From contig NZ_SOSC01000003.1 in the NCBI RefSeq assembly GCF_005049285.1, forward strand, positions 1 through 64,000: 64,000 bases of DNA, given 5' to 3'. The position numbers were made by a program, and so were the translations under genes. The first letter of the stretch is position 1. The number at the start of each line of letters is the position of its first letter. Source of the stretch: Halorientalis salina (lineage in GTDB: Archaea > Halobacteriota > Halobacteria > Halobacteriales > Haloarculaceae). This document shows, piece after piece, positions 55,467 through 64,000 of this stretch. The notes below the pieces were generated by a model. That model had not been told where the DNA came from and made no database searches. It was given only the letters and a program-made list of their open reading frames with translations.

Positions 55467-57032
55467 ATGGGAGCACTGGCAGACCGATCGGTCGGCCGGG
55501 TGAACGGGGTCGAGTTCGCGGTGTTCGTCTCCGGCGTCGCGAGCATGGGCCTGGAGATCCTCGCGGGTCGAATGGTGGCCCCGCAGTTCGGCAGCAGCAT
55601 CTACACGTGGGGGAGCATCATCGGCGTCTTCCTCGCGGCGCTCTCGCTGGGCTATCACTACGGCGGGAAACGGGCCGCAGAGCGGGCGACGACGGAACGG
55701 CTCGTCTGGTTGCTGCTGGGGACGGCGGCGTACGTCGCGGTCCTGATCTTCGCGAGCGACCTGTTACTCTCGGCGGCGACGGCCGTTCCCCTCCCGAGCC
55801 GGTTCGCGTCGCTGCCCGCGGTGACGCTGCTCTTCGGCCCGCCGACGTACCTGCTCGGGTTCATCAGCCCCTACGCCGCGGAACTCTCGCCGACCGACGC
55901 CGTCGGGCAGGCCTCCGGCCGGGTCTACGCGGTCGGCACGGTCGGGAGCATCCTCGGCGCGTTCGGGACGACGTTCCTGCTCATTCCGTCGCTCAGCATC
56001 GAACAGATCGGCTTCGTCTTCGGCCTGTTGCTCGTCGGAACGGCGGTGAGCCTCCTGGTGCCGGCGATGCCCCGGGAGCCCCTGTACGCCTGTGCCGGCG
56101 TCACGCTGTTGCTCGTCGGTGCGTTCGGGAGCGGCTTCGTCGGCGTCTCGACCGGCGGCAACGTCGTCTACCAGACCCAGACGCCCTACCAGGAACTCGA
56201 AGTCGCCGACGCGGGCGGCACCCGGACGCTGTTCCTGGACGGCCAGCGCCACAGCGCCATGGACAAGTCCGACCCGACCCGCCACGTCTTCGAGTACACC
56301 CGGTATTTCCACCTGCCTTACCTCTACGCCGAGGACCCCGACGATATCGACCGCGTCCTGTTCGTCGGCGGCGGCGGCTTCACCGGCCCCAAACGGTTCG
56401 CCGAGGAGTACGACGCGACCGTCGACGTCGTCGAGATCGATCCCGAAGTCATCCGCGTCTCGAAGGAGTACTTCGAGGTCGAGGAGTCCGACCAGTTGCG
56501 TATCCACAACGCCGACGGCCGCAAGTACCTCCGCGAGACCAACCGGACCTACGACCTCATCGTGCTGGACGCCTACAAGAAGGACAAGGTCCCGTTCCAC
56601 CTGACCACCGAGGAGTTCATGCGGCTGGCCGACAGCCGCCTGAGCGAGGACGGGATCCTCTTCGCGAACCTCATCTCAGCCCCGAGCGGCCCCGCCTCGG
56701 AGTTCTACCGGGCCGAATACAAGACGATGGAACAGGTGTTCCCACAGGTGTACAGCTACCCGACCGTCGGCGGCGCGGTCGTCCAGAACGTCGAAGTCAT
56801 CGCGACCAAGAGTCCGGACCGGGTCACGCAGGCCCAGCTCCGCGAGCGCAACCGCACGCGGGACATCGGCATCGACCTGGGTGCGGAGATCGAAAACTAC
56901 CGCCACGAGGAAAAAACCGGGGACGTGCCGGTGCTCCGGGACGACCGCGCACCGGTCGACAGCCTGCTGGACCCGATGGCCGGCCAGCAGTACGTGATTC
57001 AGGAGACGAACGGGACGAACGTGACTGGGTAG
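55467..57032 (+). CDS. membrane-anchored spermidine-synthase-like protein
   Basis: 521 aa. The N-terminal half (about 15-235) has seven to eight membrane segments (VASMGLEILAGRMVAPQFGSS at the start). The C-terminal half is a SAM-dependent methyltransferase/aminopropyltransferase fold with VLFVGGGGF, VVEIDPEVIRVSKEYF and HNADGRKYLRE. The loop that in true spermidine synthases holds the catalytic Asp (DSSDP-like) is LDAYKKDKVPFH here, so polyamine synthesis is doubtful. These fused proteins are widespread and uncharacterised. The C-terminus has several N-x-T sites. Confidence 0.88.
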   Translation: MGALADRSVGRVNGVEFAVFVSGVASMGLEILAGRMVAPQFGSSIYTWGSIIGVFLAALSLGYHYGGKRAAERATTERLVWLLLGTAAYVAVLIFASDLLLSAATAVPLPSRFASLPAVTLLFGPPTYLLGFISPYAAELSPTDAVGQASGRVYAVGTVGSILGAFGTTFLLIPSLSIEQIGFVFGLLLVGTAVSLLVPAMPREPLYACAGVTLLLVGAFGSGFVGVSTGGNVVYQTQTPYQELEVADAGGTRTLFLDGQRHSAMDKSDPTRHVFEYTRYFHLPYLYAEDPDDIDRVLFVGGGGFTGPKRFAEEYDATVDVVEIDPEVIRVSKEYFEVEESDQLRIHNADGRKYLRETNRTYDLIVLDAYKKDKVPFHLTTEEFMRLADSRLSEDGILFANLISAPSGPASEFYRAEYKTMEQVFPQVYSYPTVGGAVVQNVEVIATKSPDRVTQAQLRERNRTRDIGIDLGAEIENYRHEEKTGDVPVLRDDRAPVDSLLDPMAGQQYVIQETNGTNVTG

Positions 57033-57036
57033 GGAG

Positions 57037-57879
57037 TTACTCCGCGCCGATGGCGCAGGTTTCGACGTATTCGACCTCCGCGACTGAGGAGACCGCGGGC
57101 TCGTCGCCACAGACCGGACAGTCCGGGTTGGGCTGGATGGGGACTTCCTCGAAGCTCATGTCCATGGCGTCGTAGAAGAGGAGCCGACCGTCGAGGAGTT
57201 CGCTCTCCGGCAGGAGGTCGGCCTCCCGCAGAATCCACTTGACGACCTCGGTGGCCTGGATGCAGCCCACAGTACCAGGAAGCACGCCCAGCACCCCGGC
57301 CTCCGAACAGTCGGGGACGGTGCCCGCCGGCGGTGCCTCGGGGAACATACACCGATAGCACGGCGAGTCCTCGTCCTGGGCGAAGGTGGTGACCTGGCCC
57401 TCGAAGCGGTAGATCGCGCCGTGGGAGAACGGCTGGCCCGCGAGCGTGCAGGCGTCGTTGACGAGGTACCGCGTCGGGAAGTTGTCGCTGGCGTCGACGA
57501 CGAAGTCGTAGTCGTCGATGAGGTCGCCGATGTTCTCGGCCGTGATTCGGGTCTGGTGGCGGTCGACGGTGCAGTCGGGGTTGAGGTCGGTCACGTACTC
57601 GGCGGCGCTGTCGACCTTCGGGCGGCCCACGTCGGCGTCGGCGTGGACGACCTGCCGCTGGAGGTTGCTCCGTTCGACCTCGTCGTCGTCGGCGATGCCG
57701 AGGCGGCCGACGCCCGCGGCCGCGAGGTACTGGATGATCGGCGAGCCGAGCCCGCCGGCCCCGACGACCAGGACGCTCGCGTCGAGCAGCGCCTTCTGGC
57801 CGTCTGGGCCGACGTCGTCCATGATGATGTGCCGTGAGAACCGGTCGAGTTGCTCCGGTCCGAGATTGAGCCCGCTCAT
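57037..57879 (-). CDS. ubaA: E1-like SAMP-activating enzyme UbaA (ThiF/MoeB family)
   Basis: 280 aa. It starts with QLDRFSRHIIMDDVGPDGQ, then the nucleotide loop VVGAGGLGSPIIQYLAAAGVG, RSNLQRQ, and DASDNFPTRYLVNDA. The zinc cysteines CYRC and CPVC are present, and the catalytic-Cys segment reads PDCSEAGVLGVLPGTVG. In haloarchaea a single UbaA activates SAMPs for protein conjugation, tRNA thiolation and molybdopterin synthesis. The JAMM desampylase lies nearby, and ThiI is in the same window. Confidence 0.93.
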   Translation of the reverse strand: MSGLNLGPEQLDRFSRHIIMDDVGPDGQKALLDASVLVVGAGGLGSPIIQYLAAAGVGRLGIADDDEVERSNLQRQVVHADADVGRPKVDSAAEYVTDLNPDCTVDRHQTRITAENIGDLIDDYDFVVDASDNFPTRYLVNDACTLAGQPFSHGAIYRFEGQVTTFAQDEDSPCYRCMFPEAPPAGTVPDCSEAGVLGVLPGTVGCIQATEVVKWILREADLLPESELLDGRLLFYDAMDMSFEEVPIQPNPDCPVCGDEPAVSSVAEVEYVETCAIGAE

Positions 57880-57939
57880 ACCCCTCGTAGGGAGGGGGGT
57901 CGAATAAACGGACGGGTGCTGTGCGCCGGCCTGGCCGTC

Positions 57940-59445
57940 CTACAGTTCGTAGAGGTCGCCGAACTTCTCGGTGGCGTAGTCGATGAAGTAGTCGGCGGTG
58001 AACGACTCGCCCGTGGCCTCGCGGATCAGGTCGTCGGTCGTGTACCGGCAGCCGTGGCGGTGGACGTTCTCTGTGAGCCAGTCGTGCAGGCCGTCGAAGT
58101 CCCCCTCCTCGACATCACCTTCCAGATCATCGAGGTCGTCCTCGGCGGCGGCGAACAGTTGGGCGGCCAGCACGCTTCCGAGCGAGTACGTCGGGAAGTA
58201 GCCGAAGTTGCCATGCGTCCAGTGGATGTCCTGCAGACAGCCCTCGGCATCGCTGTCGGGTCGAACCCCGAGATACTCCTCCATCTTGTCGTTCCAGACC
58301 TGCGGGACCTCCGAGACCTCTAAGTCGCCACTGATCAGATCGCGCTCGATCTCGAACCGGAGGATGATGTGCATGTGGTAGGTCAGCTCGTCGGCCTCGA
58401 CGCGAATGAGGTTGTCCGGGTAGATCCGGTTGGCCGCCTCGTAGAACTCGCGGGGCGCGGCGTCGACGCCGAGATGGTCGTCGACCCGGGTGGCGAAGAG
58501 GTCCCAGAACGGCAGGGATCGGCCGACGTGGTTCTCCCAGAGCCGTGACTGGGACTCGTGGACCGAGAGGTCACGGGACTGGCCCAGAGGGCTCCCGTAT
58601 TCGTCCTGGGGCAGCCCCAGGGTGTAGGTCGCGTGGCCGAACTCGTGGATGGTCGAGCCCAGCGCGTCCAGCGGGTCGTCGGGCTTGAACCGCGTGGTGA
58701 CGCGGGCATCGAACTGGGTCCCCATCGAGAACGGGTGCGGTGCCGTGTCGAGCCGGCCCCGGTCCCAGTCGTAGCCCAGCGTGTCCAGTGCCTCCCGGAC
58801 CAGTTCCTCCTGGGCGTCCTCGTCGTACGTGCCTTCGAAGGGATCGGCAAGCTCGGCGTCGCTGTCGGCGATCTCGTCGATGAGCGGGACCAGTTCCTCG
58901 CGGAGGCGTTCGAGGACCCGTTCGGCGGTGTCGAGGCCGAGATACGGCTCGTACTCCTCGAACAGCACCTCGTAGGGGTCCCGGTCGGGGTCGATGTGCT
59001 CGGCGTACTCGCGTTTCAGCTCGACGATCTTCTCCAGGGTGGGCGCAAACGCCTCGAAATCGTCGTCCCCCTTGGCTTGCTTCCAGGTCGGGAGGGCGTT
59101 CGAGGTGGTCTCGGAGATCTCCTCGACGAGGTCGCCCGGGACCCGGGTCGCGCGCTCGTGGTCGCGTCGGACCTCCCTGAGGACCGCCTGCTGGTCGTCG
59201 TCGAGGTCGGCCGCATCGAGCGTGTCGAGGTAGTCGGCCAGGTCCGACGAGGTGAGCATGTCGTGGTGGACGGTCGAGAGCGCGGCAGTCTGCTGGGACC
59301 GGGCGGGCGTGCCCGCGTCGGGCATCATCACCTGCTGGTCCCAGTTCAGGATGCCTGCGGCGTTGCCCACGTTGGTCATCCGCCTGACGTGCTCGGTGAA
59401 CTGCTCGTATGTCTCGGCGGTTTCGGCGGCAGCGTGTTCACTCAT
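57940..59445 (-). CDS. carboxypeptidase M32 (Taq carboxypeptidase family)
   Basis: 501 aa, acidic and mostly helical. The zinc motif HEFGH sits in LGSTIHEFGHATYTLGLPQDEYGSPLG. Other M32 marks are ILNWDQQVMMPDAG near the N-terminus, HESQSRLWENHVGRS, and GYFPTYSLGSVLAAQLFAAAE. It removes C-terminal residues from peptides in the cytoplasm. ATG 59445 is chosen; 49 upstream codons are open but unrelated to the family. Confidence 0.94.
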   Translation of the reverse strand: MSEHAAAETAETYEQFTEHVRRMTNVGNAAGILNWDQQVMMPDAGTPARSQQTAALSTVHHDMLTSSDLADYLDTLDAADLDDDQQAVLREVRRDHERATRVPGDLVEEISETTSNALPTWKQAKGDDDFEAFAPTLEKIVELKREYAEHIDPDRDPYEVLFEEYEPYLGLDTAERVLERLREELVPLIDEIADSDAELADPFEGTYDEDAQEELVREALDTLGYDWDRGRLDTAPHPFSMGTQFDARVTTRFKPDDPLDALGSTIHEFGHATYTLGLPQDEYGSPLGQSRDLSVHESQSRLWENHVGRSLPFWDLFATRVDDHLGVDAAPREFYEAANRIYPDNLIRVEADELTYHMHIILRFEIERDLISGDLEVSEVPQVWNDKMEEYLGVRPDSDAEGCLQDIHWTHGNFGYFPTYSLGSVLAAQLFAAAEDDLDDLEGDVEEGDFDGLHDWLTENVHRHGCRYTTDDLIREATGESFTADYFIDYATEKFGDLYEL

Positions 59446-59721
59446 CGTCGGATTGTCGGGGTCCAGCGTAAAAAAGGACCGCGCCGCGCGGTGACTCCCC
59501 GGCAGCAGCAGTACTATCTTTGATAACAGTGGGGAAAGACATATGATAAAACTACGCTGATCTACTGAGAGGTTCGCGGGGAACATCGTCATGTACGGAA
59601 CGTCGATTTCAGCGGTATCGAGTCCGTTCGGCGCTGTCGGTCGGGCAGTCCCGACGCGGTCGCTGTACCGTTACAACCGTCGAGGTATCGCCGAGGGAGG
59701 GAGGTCCACGACTACGCACCG
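59446..59721. other. 276-bp intergenic region, no gene seen
   Basis: Separates the divergent M32 carboxypeptidase and CheC genes. AT-rich islands (near 59515-59560, with ATATGATAAAACTACG) can supply the minus-strand promoter. No protein or RNA gene is evident. Confidence 0.4.
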
Positions 59722-61248
59722 ATGGACGTAGACATCGACTCACTGGAGACGCTGAACCTCCTCACCCGAGAGGGTGCCCAGGAGGCCAGCGACGCGCTGG
59801 AACAGATGGTCGACACGCCGACGGTCATCGACATCACGAAGCTGATGGTCGCGGACCGGGCGGACATCACCGCCGACATCCAGGGCGGCACCACGGAGGG
59901 CGTGAGCTTCGAGATCGACGGGAAACTCTCCGGGACGCTCCTCTTTACGTTCGACGAGGACTGTATCGAGACGGTTACGGAGTTACTCGTCGGGGCGGGC
60001 GCGAGCGAGTCCATGGCCCAGAGTAGCGTCACGGAACTGGCAAACATCATGATGGGCGGGTTCATGACCGGGTGGGGCGACCACCTGGAGACGGGTCTGG
60101 ACGCCTCGCCGCCGACGTACCTCGAAGCCCCCGAACTCGACGCCTTCGAGGTCGAGTCGCTGGGGCCGGACACCAACAGCGTCCTCGCGTTCGGCAGCAC
60201 CGTCACCTGGCGCGACAACACGGTCGGCGTCGACATCTATCTCATCCCGGATCGGGAGTCCATCGAGACGGTGCTGGAGGCCGAACAGGAGCCCGAAGAA
60301 ACGGGGGCCGCGGAGAGCGGCGGCGACGCGGAGAACGCGGGCGGCTTCGGCTTCAATCAGGGCAGCGGCGAGTCGGACGGACCGTTCGCGGCCGACGACG
60401 GCGACGACGGCCCATTCGGAAGCGGCGGCGATACTGACGAAGAGGCCACCGAGGCAGACAGTCCCTTCGGCGGAGGTGGCGACGAAGGCGAGAGTCCCTT
60501 CGGCGTTCCTGACGACGATGACGACGACGGACCCTTCGGCGATGACGGCGAAAGCGGGGACTTCGGGGCCGGCGACGACGACTTCGGCTTCGGGATGGAG
60601 GACGACGGGGCCGATTCGGTCTCGCTGGACAAGCTCTCGGTGTTTTCCGATCTGACGAAGGAGGGGACAGAAGCGGCGGCCGAGCGCGTCACGACGATGA
60701 CCGGCATCGAGACGACCACCGAAATCGCCGGCATCACCTTCACGCCCATCGAGGACATCCCCGAGAACTTAGAAGACGGCGACTACGTCGGCACCACCGG
60801 CGAGTTCGAGGGGACGCCGAGCGGCTACCTGGTCATCATGTTCGACGAGCGCTCGGCGAAGAACATCGCCGAGGCGATGATGCCGGTCGACCCCGGCGAG
60901 GAGGACGGGCTGACGGAGATGCACGAGAGCGCCATCGAGGAACTGGGCAACATCATGACCAGCGGCTTCATCGACGGCTGGGCGAACGTCCTGCAGACGA
61001 GCGTCGACCACACCCCGCCGGAGTTCGCCGAGGAGATGGAAGCGGCGTTCATGGAGATCCTCACCGACCAGCTCGGCCAGTTCCAGACCCACGCCTTCAG
61101 CATCGAATCGGCGATGCACACCGACGAACTCGATTTCAACTGCAAGATCCACGCCCTCCCCAACGAGGCTGAACTGGAGAAGGCGCTGGATTCGCTGATG
61201 GTCGAGCGCCGCGACGAGACCGACGTCGACCCCGACGACCTGTTCTGA
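59722..61248 (+). CDS. cheC: tandem CheC-domain chemotaxis protein with PFG-rich linker
   Basis: 508 aa. Two CheC-like domains (about 5-190 and 300-500) each contain one intact phosphatase motif: SSVTELANI with a proline 22 residues on, and SAIEELGNI with the same spacing. The first motif of each domain (LLTREGAQEASDAL and FSDLTKEGTEAAAE) has lost the E-x2-N residues. The linker (about 195-295) is a Gly/Asp-rich chain with repeated D/E-x-PFG and FGFG units. CheC dephosphorylates CheY-P in chemotaxis and archaellum control. No other che gene is in the window. Confidence 0.88.
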   Translation: MDVDIDSLETLNLLTREGAQEASDALEQMVDTPTVIDITKLMVADRADITADIQGGTTEGVSFEIDGKLSGTLLFTFDEDCIETVTELLVGAGASESMAQSSVTELANIMMGGFMTGWGDHLETGLDASPPTYLEAPELDAFEVESLGPDTNSVLAFGSTVTWRDNTVGVDIYLIPDRESIETVLEAEQEPEETGAAESGGDAENAGGFGFNQGSGESDGPFAADDGDDGPFGSGGDTDEEATEADSPFGGGGDEGESPFGVPDDDDDDGPFGDDGESGDFGAGDDDFGFGMEDDGADSVSLDKLSVFSDLTKEGTEAAAERVTTMTGIETTTEIAGITFTPIEDIPENLEDGDYVGTTGEFEGTPSGYLVIMFDERSAKNIAEAMMPVDPGEEDGLTEMHESAIEELGNIMTSGFIDGWANVLQTSVDHTPPEFAEEMEAAFMEILTDQLGQFQTHAFSIESAMHTDELDFNCKIHALPNEAELEKALDSLMVERRDETDVDPDDLF

Positions 61249-61284
61249 TCGGCGGTCCCGTCGGCACGACCGGAAACACCGTTT

Positions 61285-61824
61285 CTAGGCGGTCGCTTCG
61301 ACCCACACCGGGATCGTTTCGGTCGTCGTCCGTGCCTGCAGTGACACGGTCGCGGTCACCGACCGGGGCGCGGCTGCCACGATCGACTCGAACGCCGTTC
61401 CGGGAGTCGCGTCCGTCGTTCCGTCGTCGTCGACCATCGGCATCACCCGAACGGTCAGTTCGAGCGATTCCTCGGGCGGTCCGTGCACGAGCATCAGGCC
61501 GGTCTCGGTTCGGGATACGACCCGCTCGCGGACGCGGCCGGCACCGAGCGTGAGACACTGCAGCCGAGCCCACCGTCGGAACGGCATCGGGTCCGCGTCC
61601 GTCCCGTTCCGCCGGACCGCGTCCGAGGCGTCGAGATACGCGTACCGATCGTCGAACGTCTCCGAAACCGAAATTGCGTCGGCAGCGCCGCGTTCCCGGC
61701 GAGACCGAAACACCCGCGTCTCGGAGCCAGGGGTCCTATCAGCGGTCCCGGCACAGCCGGCGAGCACGCCGCTCCCGACAACGAGCGCACCGGTCCGGAG
61801 GAAGCGGCGACGGGAGCAGTCCAT
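61285..61824 (-). CDS. Tat-exported lipoprotein, function unknown
   Basis: 179 aa. The signal reads CSRRRFLRTGALVVGSGVLAGC: a twin-arginine motif with a lipobox cysteine at residue 24, so the mature protein is lipid-anchored outside the cell. The rest is beta-rich (SVTATVSLQARTTTETIPVWVEA) with no recognised domain. It converges on the cheC gene. Confidence 0.82.
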   Translation of the reverse strand: MDCSRRRFLRTGALVVGSGVLAGCAGTADRTPGSETRVFRSRRERGAADAISVSETFDDRYAYLDASDAVRRNGTDADPMPFRRWARLQCLTLGAGRVRERVVSRTETGLMLVHGPPEESLELTVRVMPMVDDDGTTDATPGTAFESIVAAAPRSVTATVSLQARTTTETIPVWVEATA

Positions 61825-61861
61825 TCGCGTGTCGGTACGGACTCGACGACCGTCCGTGTTC

Positions 61862-62962
61862 TCATTCGCCGAACGACTCGGCGACCTGCCGGTAGATCTC
61901 GTAACACCGCTCGATGACGGCCAGCGACGCGCTCTCCGTCGAAGTGTGTGCCTCGCCCGGCTCGGCTACGCCACAGACGACACACTCCGTTCCCGCCTGG
62001 GAGAGCCACCCGGCATCGGTGGCGTGGGGCTTGACGACGTGTTCGGGTTGGCTATCCTGTGCCGCGGTCGCCGCGTCGAGGACTGCGTCGGCGAAGTCGG
62101 GGTCGCCACAGGCCATCGGCGGCAGGTCCTGGTCGACGGTCCACTCGACGCCCTCGATGGCTTCGACGCGCTCCAGGTCGGCCCGCTCGCCCGGGACCGT
62201 CCGCTCGTCGACGGTCACCGAACACCGTTCGGGAATCACGTTCCACGCGCTCCCGCCCTCGATCTCGGTGACGGCGACGCTCCCCGCGAGGACGTGGCCC
62301 AGGACCGTGGTTTCGGGAAAGTCGAGGTCCCGAACCGCGTCGACGGCGTCCGTGGCGCGGTAGATCGCGTTCTCGCCCTGCTCGACCTCGCTGGCGTGGG
62401 CCGCCTCGCCGCGAGCCGTGATGGTACTCCCTCGCCTGCCCTTGTGGGCAACAGCTACGTCGGTGACGCCCTTGCCCGAGTACCCAGTCGACCCCTCGCC
62501 GACGATGGCGTAGTCCGGCGCGAACCCGTCGTCGATCGCATGGCGTGCGCCGACGCCGCCGACCTCCTCGCCGACGAAGGAGGCGAAGACGAGTTCGCCG
62601 GTCGGCTCAGCCGCCCGAAACGCACACATCGCGGCCGCGACAGCCCCCTTCATGTCCGCCGTCCCGCGGCCATAGAGGCGGCCATCCCGTTCCTCGAGGA
62701 CGTAGCCGCCGTCCTCGGTCACCTGTGAGTCGTCCGGCGGTACCACGTCGTGGTGCCCCACGAGCGCGAGTGAGGGCTCTCCTGTTCCCTTGTGGGCAAT
62801 GACATTGCCGCCCCGGGCCTCGTCGGCCCCGGCGTCGTCCCGGGTGACCTCGGCATCGGTGTGCTCGCGAAGCCACTGCTCGATGAAATCCCCGACCGCG
62901 ACCTCGGATTCGTGGCTGGGGATCGAGACGAGTTCGCGCGTCAGTTCGCGGACGTCGGTCAT
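61862..62962 (-). CDS. M20-family metallopeptidase/deacylase (ArgE/DapE-like)
   Basis: 366 aa. Metal-binding segments are GHHDVVPP, YGRGTADMKG and the catalytic ASFVGEEVGGVG. The dimerisation domain starts near VAHKGRRGSTITARGEAAHAS. It is close to succinyl-diaminopimelate desuccinylase/acetylornithine deacetylase-like proteins. Since no lysine or arginine biosynthesis genes are adjacent, the substrate is open. It starts with MTDVRELTRELVSIPS, where SIPS is the usual N-terminal motif. Confidence 0.9.
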   Translation of the reverse strand: MTDVRELTRELVSIPSHESEVAVGDFIEQWLREHTDAEVTRDDAGADEARGGNVIAHKGTGEPSLALVGHHDVVPPDDSQVTEDGGYVLEERDGRLYGRGTADMKGAVAAAMCAFRAAEPTGELVFASFVGEEVGGVGARHAIDDGFAPDYAIVGEGSTGYSGKGVTDVAVAHKGRRGSTITARGEAAHASEVEQGENAIYRATDAVDAVRDLDFPETTVLGHVLAGSVAVTEIEGGSAWNVIPERCSVTVDERTVPGERADLERVEAIEGVEWTVDQDLPPMACGDPDFADAVLDAATAAQDSQPEHVVKPHATDAGWLSQAGTECVVCGVAEPGEAHTSTESASLAVIERCYEIYRQVAESFGE

Positions 62963-63165
62963 GCCTGTCGGAAGGACGCGACGGCTTGAGAAGGTGGTGG
63001 GTCAGACAGACCGCTATCGAACGGCCCCCATCGACCGCACGCAGGTCGTGTGGGTGTTCCGGAAGGTCGTACCGAATATCGAGTCCGCGCCTGGGGACCC
63101 ATTCGTGTTCGTCGTGAAACTGGATCTATCACCACCGTCTCAGACAGATCTGACTCGAGACCGAG

Positions 63166-64000
63166 TTACCACTGGGGAGCGCCGCTATCTTCGCCGTTCT
63201 GTACTGCGGCTTCTGCCTCCGAGATTTCCTGCTCCAGTGTTTGTGTCGTCGTGTCGATCGGTGCGAGCCCGAACTCGTACATCCGGCCAGAGCCGGTGTC
63301 CTCGTCACGGAACTCGTACATGATGTTGTCGTCGACGACGGCGTACACCTCGCGCGAGTTGTCGTGGATGACGCGTTTTTCTGAGTCGATCGCGATGTCG
63401 ACGAGATCGAGCAACGTCTCGATTGGCACACGAACGTACGACCCCGTATCGGGTATTTTCCCCCGGGAGATCCACTCCGCGTAGCGAACGCCTTCGTAGT
63501 GGTGCTGAAACGCCTCGAAATCCCCGATCTGCCGGCGGGTCAGCAAGACGGAAATCGCCCCGACGATGGCGACCACGCCGATACCGGCGTAGCCGACGGT
63601 GTTGCCTGGAACAGACAGGCCAGTCCCAGGGACGACGACAGTCGCCCCGGACACGGGAACCGTCTGGGTTACTGCCGTGGCGTGGCGCTGCTGGTCCGTC
63701 TGTGGGGTGTCGAGCTCGTATGCGCGATCCGTGATGGTGAGGGGTGTACTCGCGTTCGTGCGCCCAGTGTGGCTCCCTGTATCGTAGGTCGCGTCGACGT
63801 GGACGCGTGCCTGTACCTGTCCGACGTCACCGGTCGCGGCGTCGATTTCGGCCAGTCGCTCACGGGCAAGTCGCCAGACGTCGAGCGTGACGCTCGTCCG
63901 GGCCTCTCCCTCGGTTACCTGCTGTGTCTCCGCGGCCAGCGTCGTCTGGTTCCGCCAGAACACCGCTCCGTTCCGCGTCGCAGTCAGTTCGAGGACGACC
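63166..64000 (-). CDS. DUF5305-type membrane protein, partial (5' end outside the window)
   Basis: The frame is open to the window edge, so the N-terminus is missing. The visible 278 residues contain an exoplasmic beta-rich part (FWRNQTTLAAETQ, VQARVHVDATYDTGSHTG, TQTVPVSGATVVVPGTGLSV), then one membrane segment (VGYAGIGVVAIVGAISVLL). An acidic cytoplasmic domain follows with YEGVRYAEWISRGKIP and RVPIETLLDLVDIAIDSEKRVI. The layout is that of haloarchaeal DUF5305 proteins, sometimes found with signal peptidase genes. Function unknown. Confidence 0.8.
   Translation of the reverse strand, partial: VVLELTATRNGAVFWRNQTTLAAETQQVTEGEARTSVTLDVWRLARERLAEIDAATGDVGQVQARVHVDATYDTGSHTGRTNASTPLTITDRAYELDTPQTDQQRHATAVTQTVPVSGATVVVPGTGLSVPGNTVGYAGIGVVAIVGAISVLLTRRQIGDFEAFQHHYEGVRYAEWISRGKIPDTGSYVRVPIETLLDLVDIAIDSEKRVIHDNSREVYAVVDDNIMYEFRDEDTGSGRMYEFGLAPIDTTTQTLEQEISEAEAAVQNGEDSGAPQW

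Overview
The window is chromosomal DNA of a halophilic archaeon (class Halobacteria). The evidence is a haloarchaeal 16S rRNA, very acidic GC-rich proteins, a bacteriorhodopsin operon, Tat-type exported proteins, two PGF-CTERM surface proteins, and many promoters with a TATA-like box 26-29 nt upstream of the start codon (leaderless transcripts). I do not assign a genus.

Layout. 1-4.1 kb: an rRNA operon on the minus strand (16S, a tRNA-like element that lacks an anticodon loop, the 5' half of 23S) with its processing stem and promoter region. 4.1-9.2 kb: RIO2 kinase, a winged-helix/membrane pair, a group of cysteine-motif membrane proteins with an exported DsbA-like protein, and ribosomal protein L15e behind a hairpin-rich leader. 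9.2-15.8 kb: an aldehyde dehydrogenase, a BrkB-like membrane protein, and the light-driven pump operon bop-crtY-blh (opsin, lycopene cyclase, beta-carotene cleavage to retinal). 15.8-39.2 kb: ThiI, NucS, MutS, a second MutS and MutL, with sulfur/thiol proteins, ThiDN and metabolic genes between them. This puts two kinds of mismatch-repair machinery within about 21 kb.

39.2-53.5 kb: KDG kinase, transporters, two PGF-CTERM proteins, small regulators, two SDR oxidoreductases (one further upstream), a second rhodanese-MBL protein, a thioesterase and a sensor kinase. 53.5-64 kb: a corrinoid-binding protein with a JAMM desampylase directly behind it, a membrane-anchored spermidine-synthase-like protein, the E1-like UbaA, an M32 carboxypeptidase, a tandem CheC protein with a PFG-rich linker, a Tat lipoprotein, an M20 peptidase and a truncated DUF5305-type protein at the edge.

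No insertion sequence, prophage, CRISPR array or conventional tRNA was seen. The gene set is mostly core chromosome. The most unusual items are the anticodon-less tRNA-like RNA with its cUUCGg-capped hairpins in the rRNA spacer, the L15e leader with mutually exclusive pairings, the cysteine-motif membrane/DsbA cluster, and the NucS-MutS-MutS-MutL neighbourhood.
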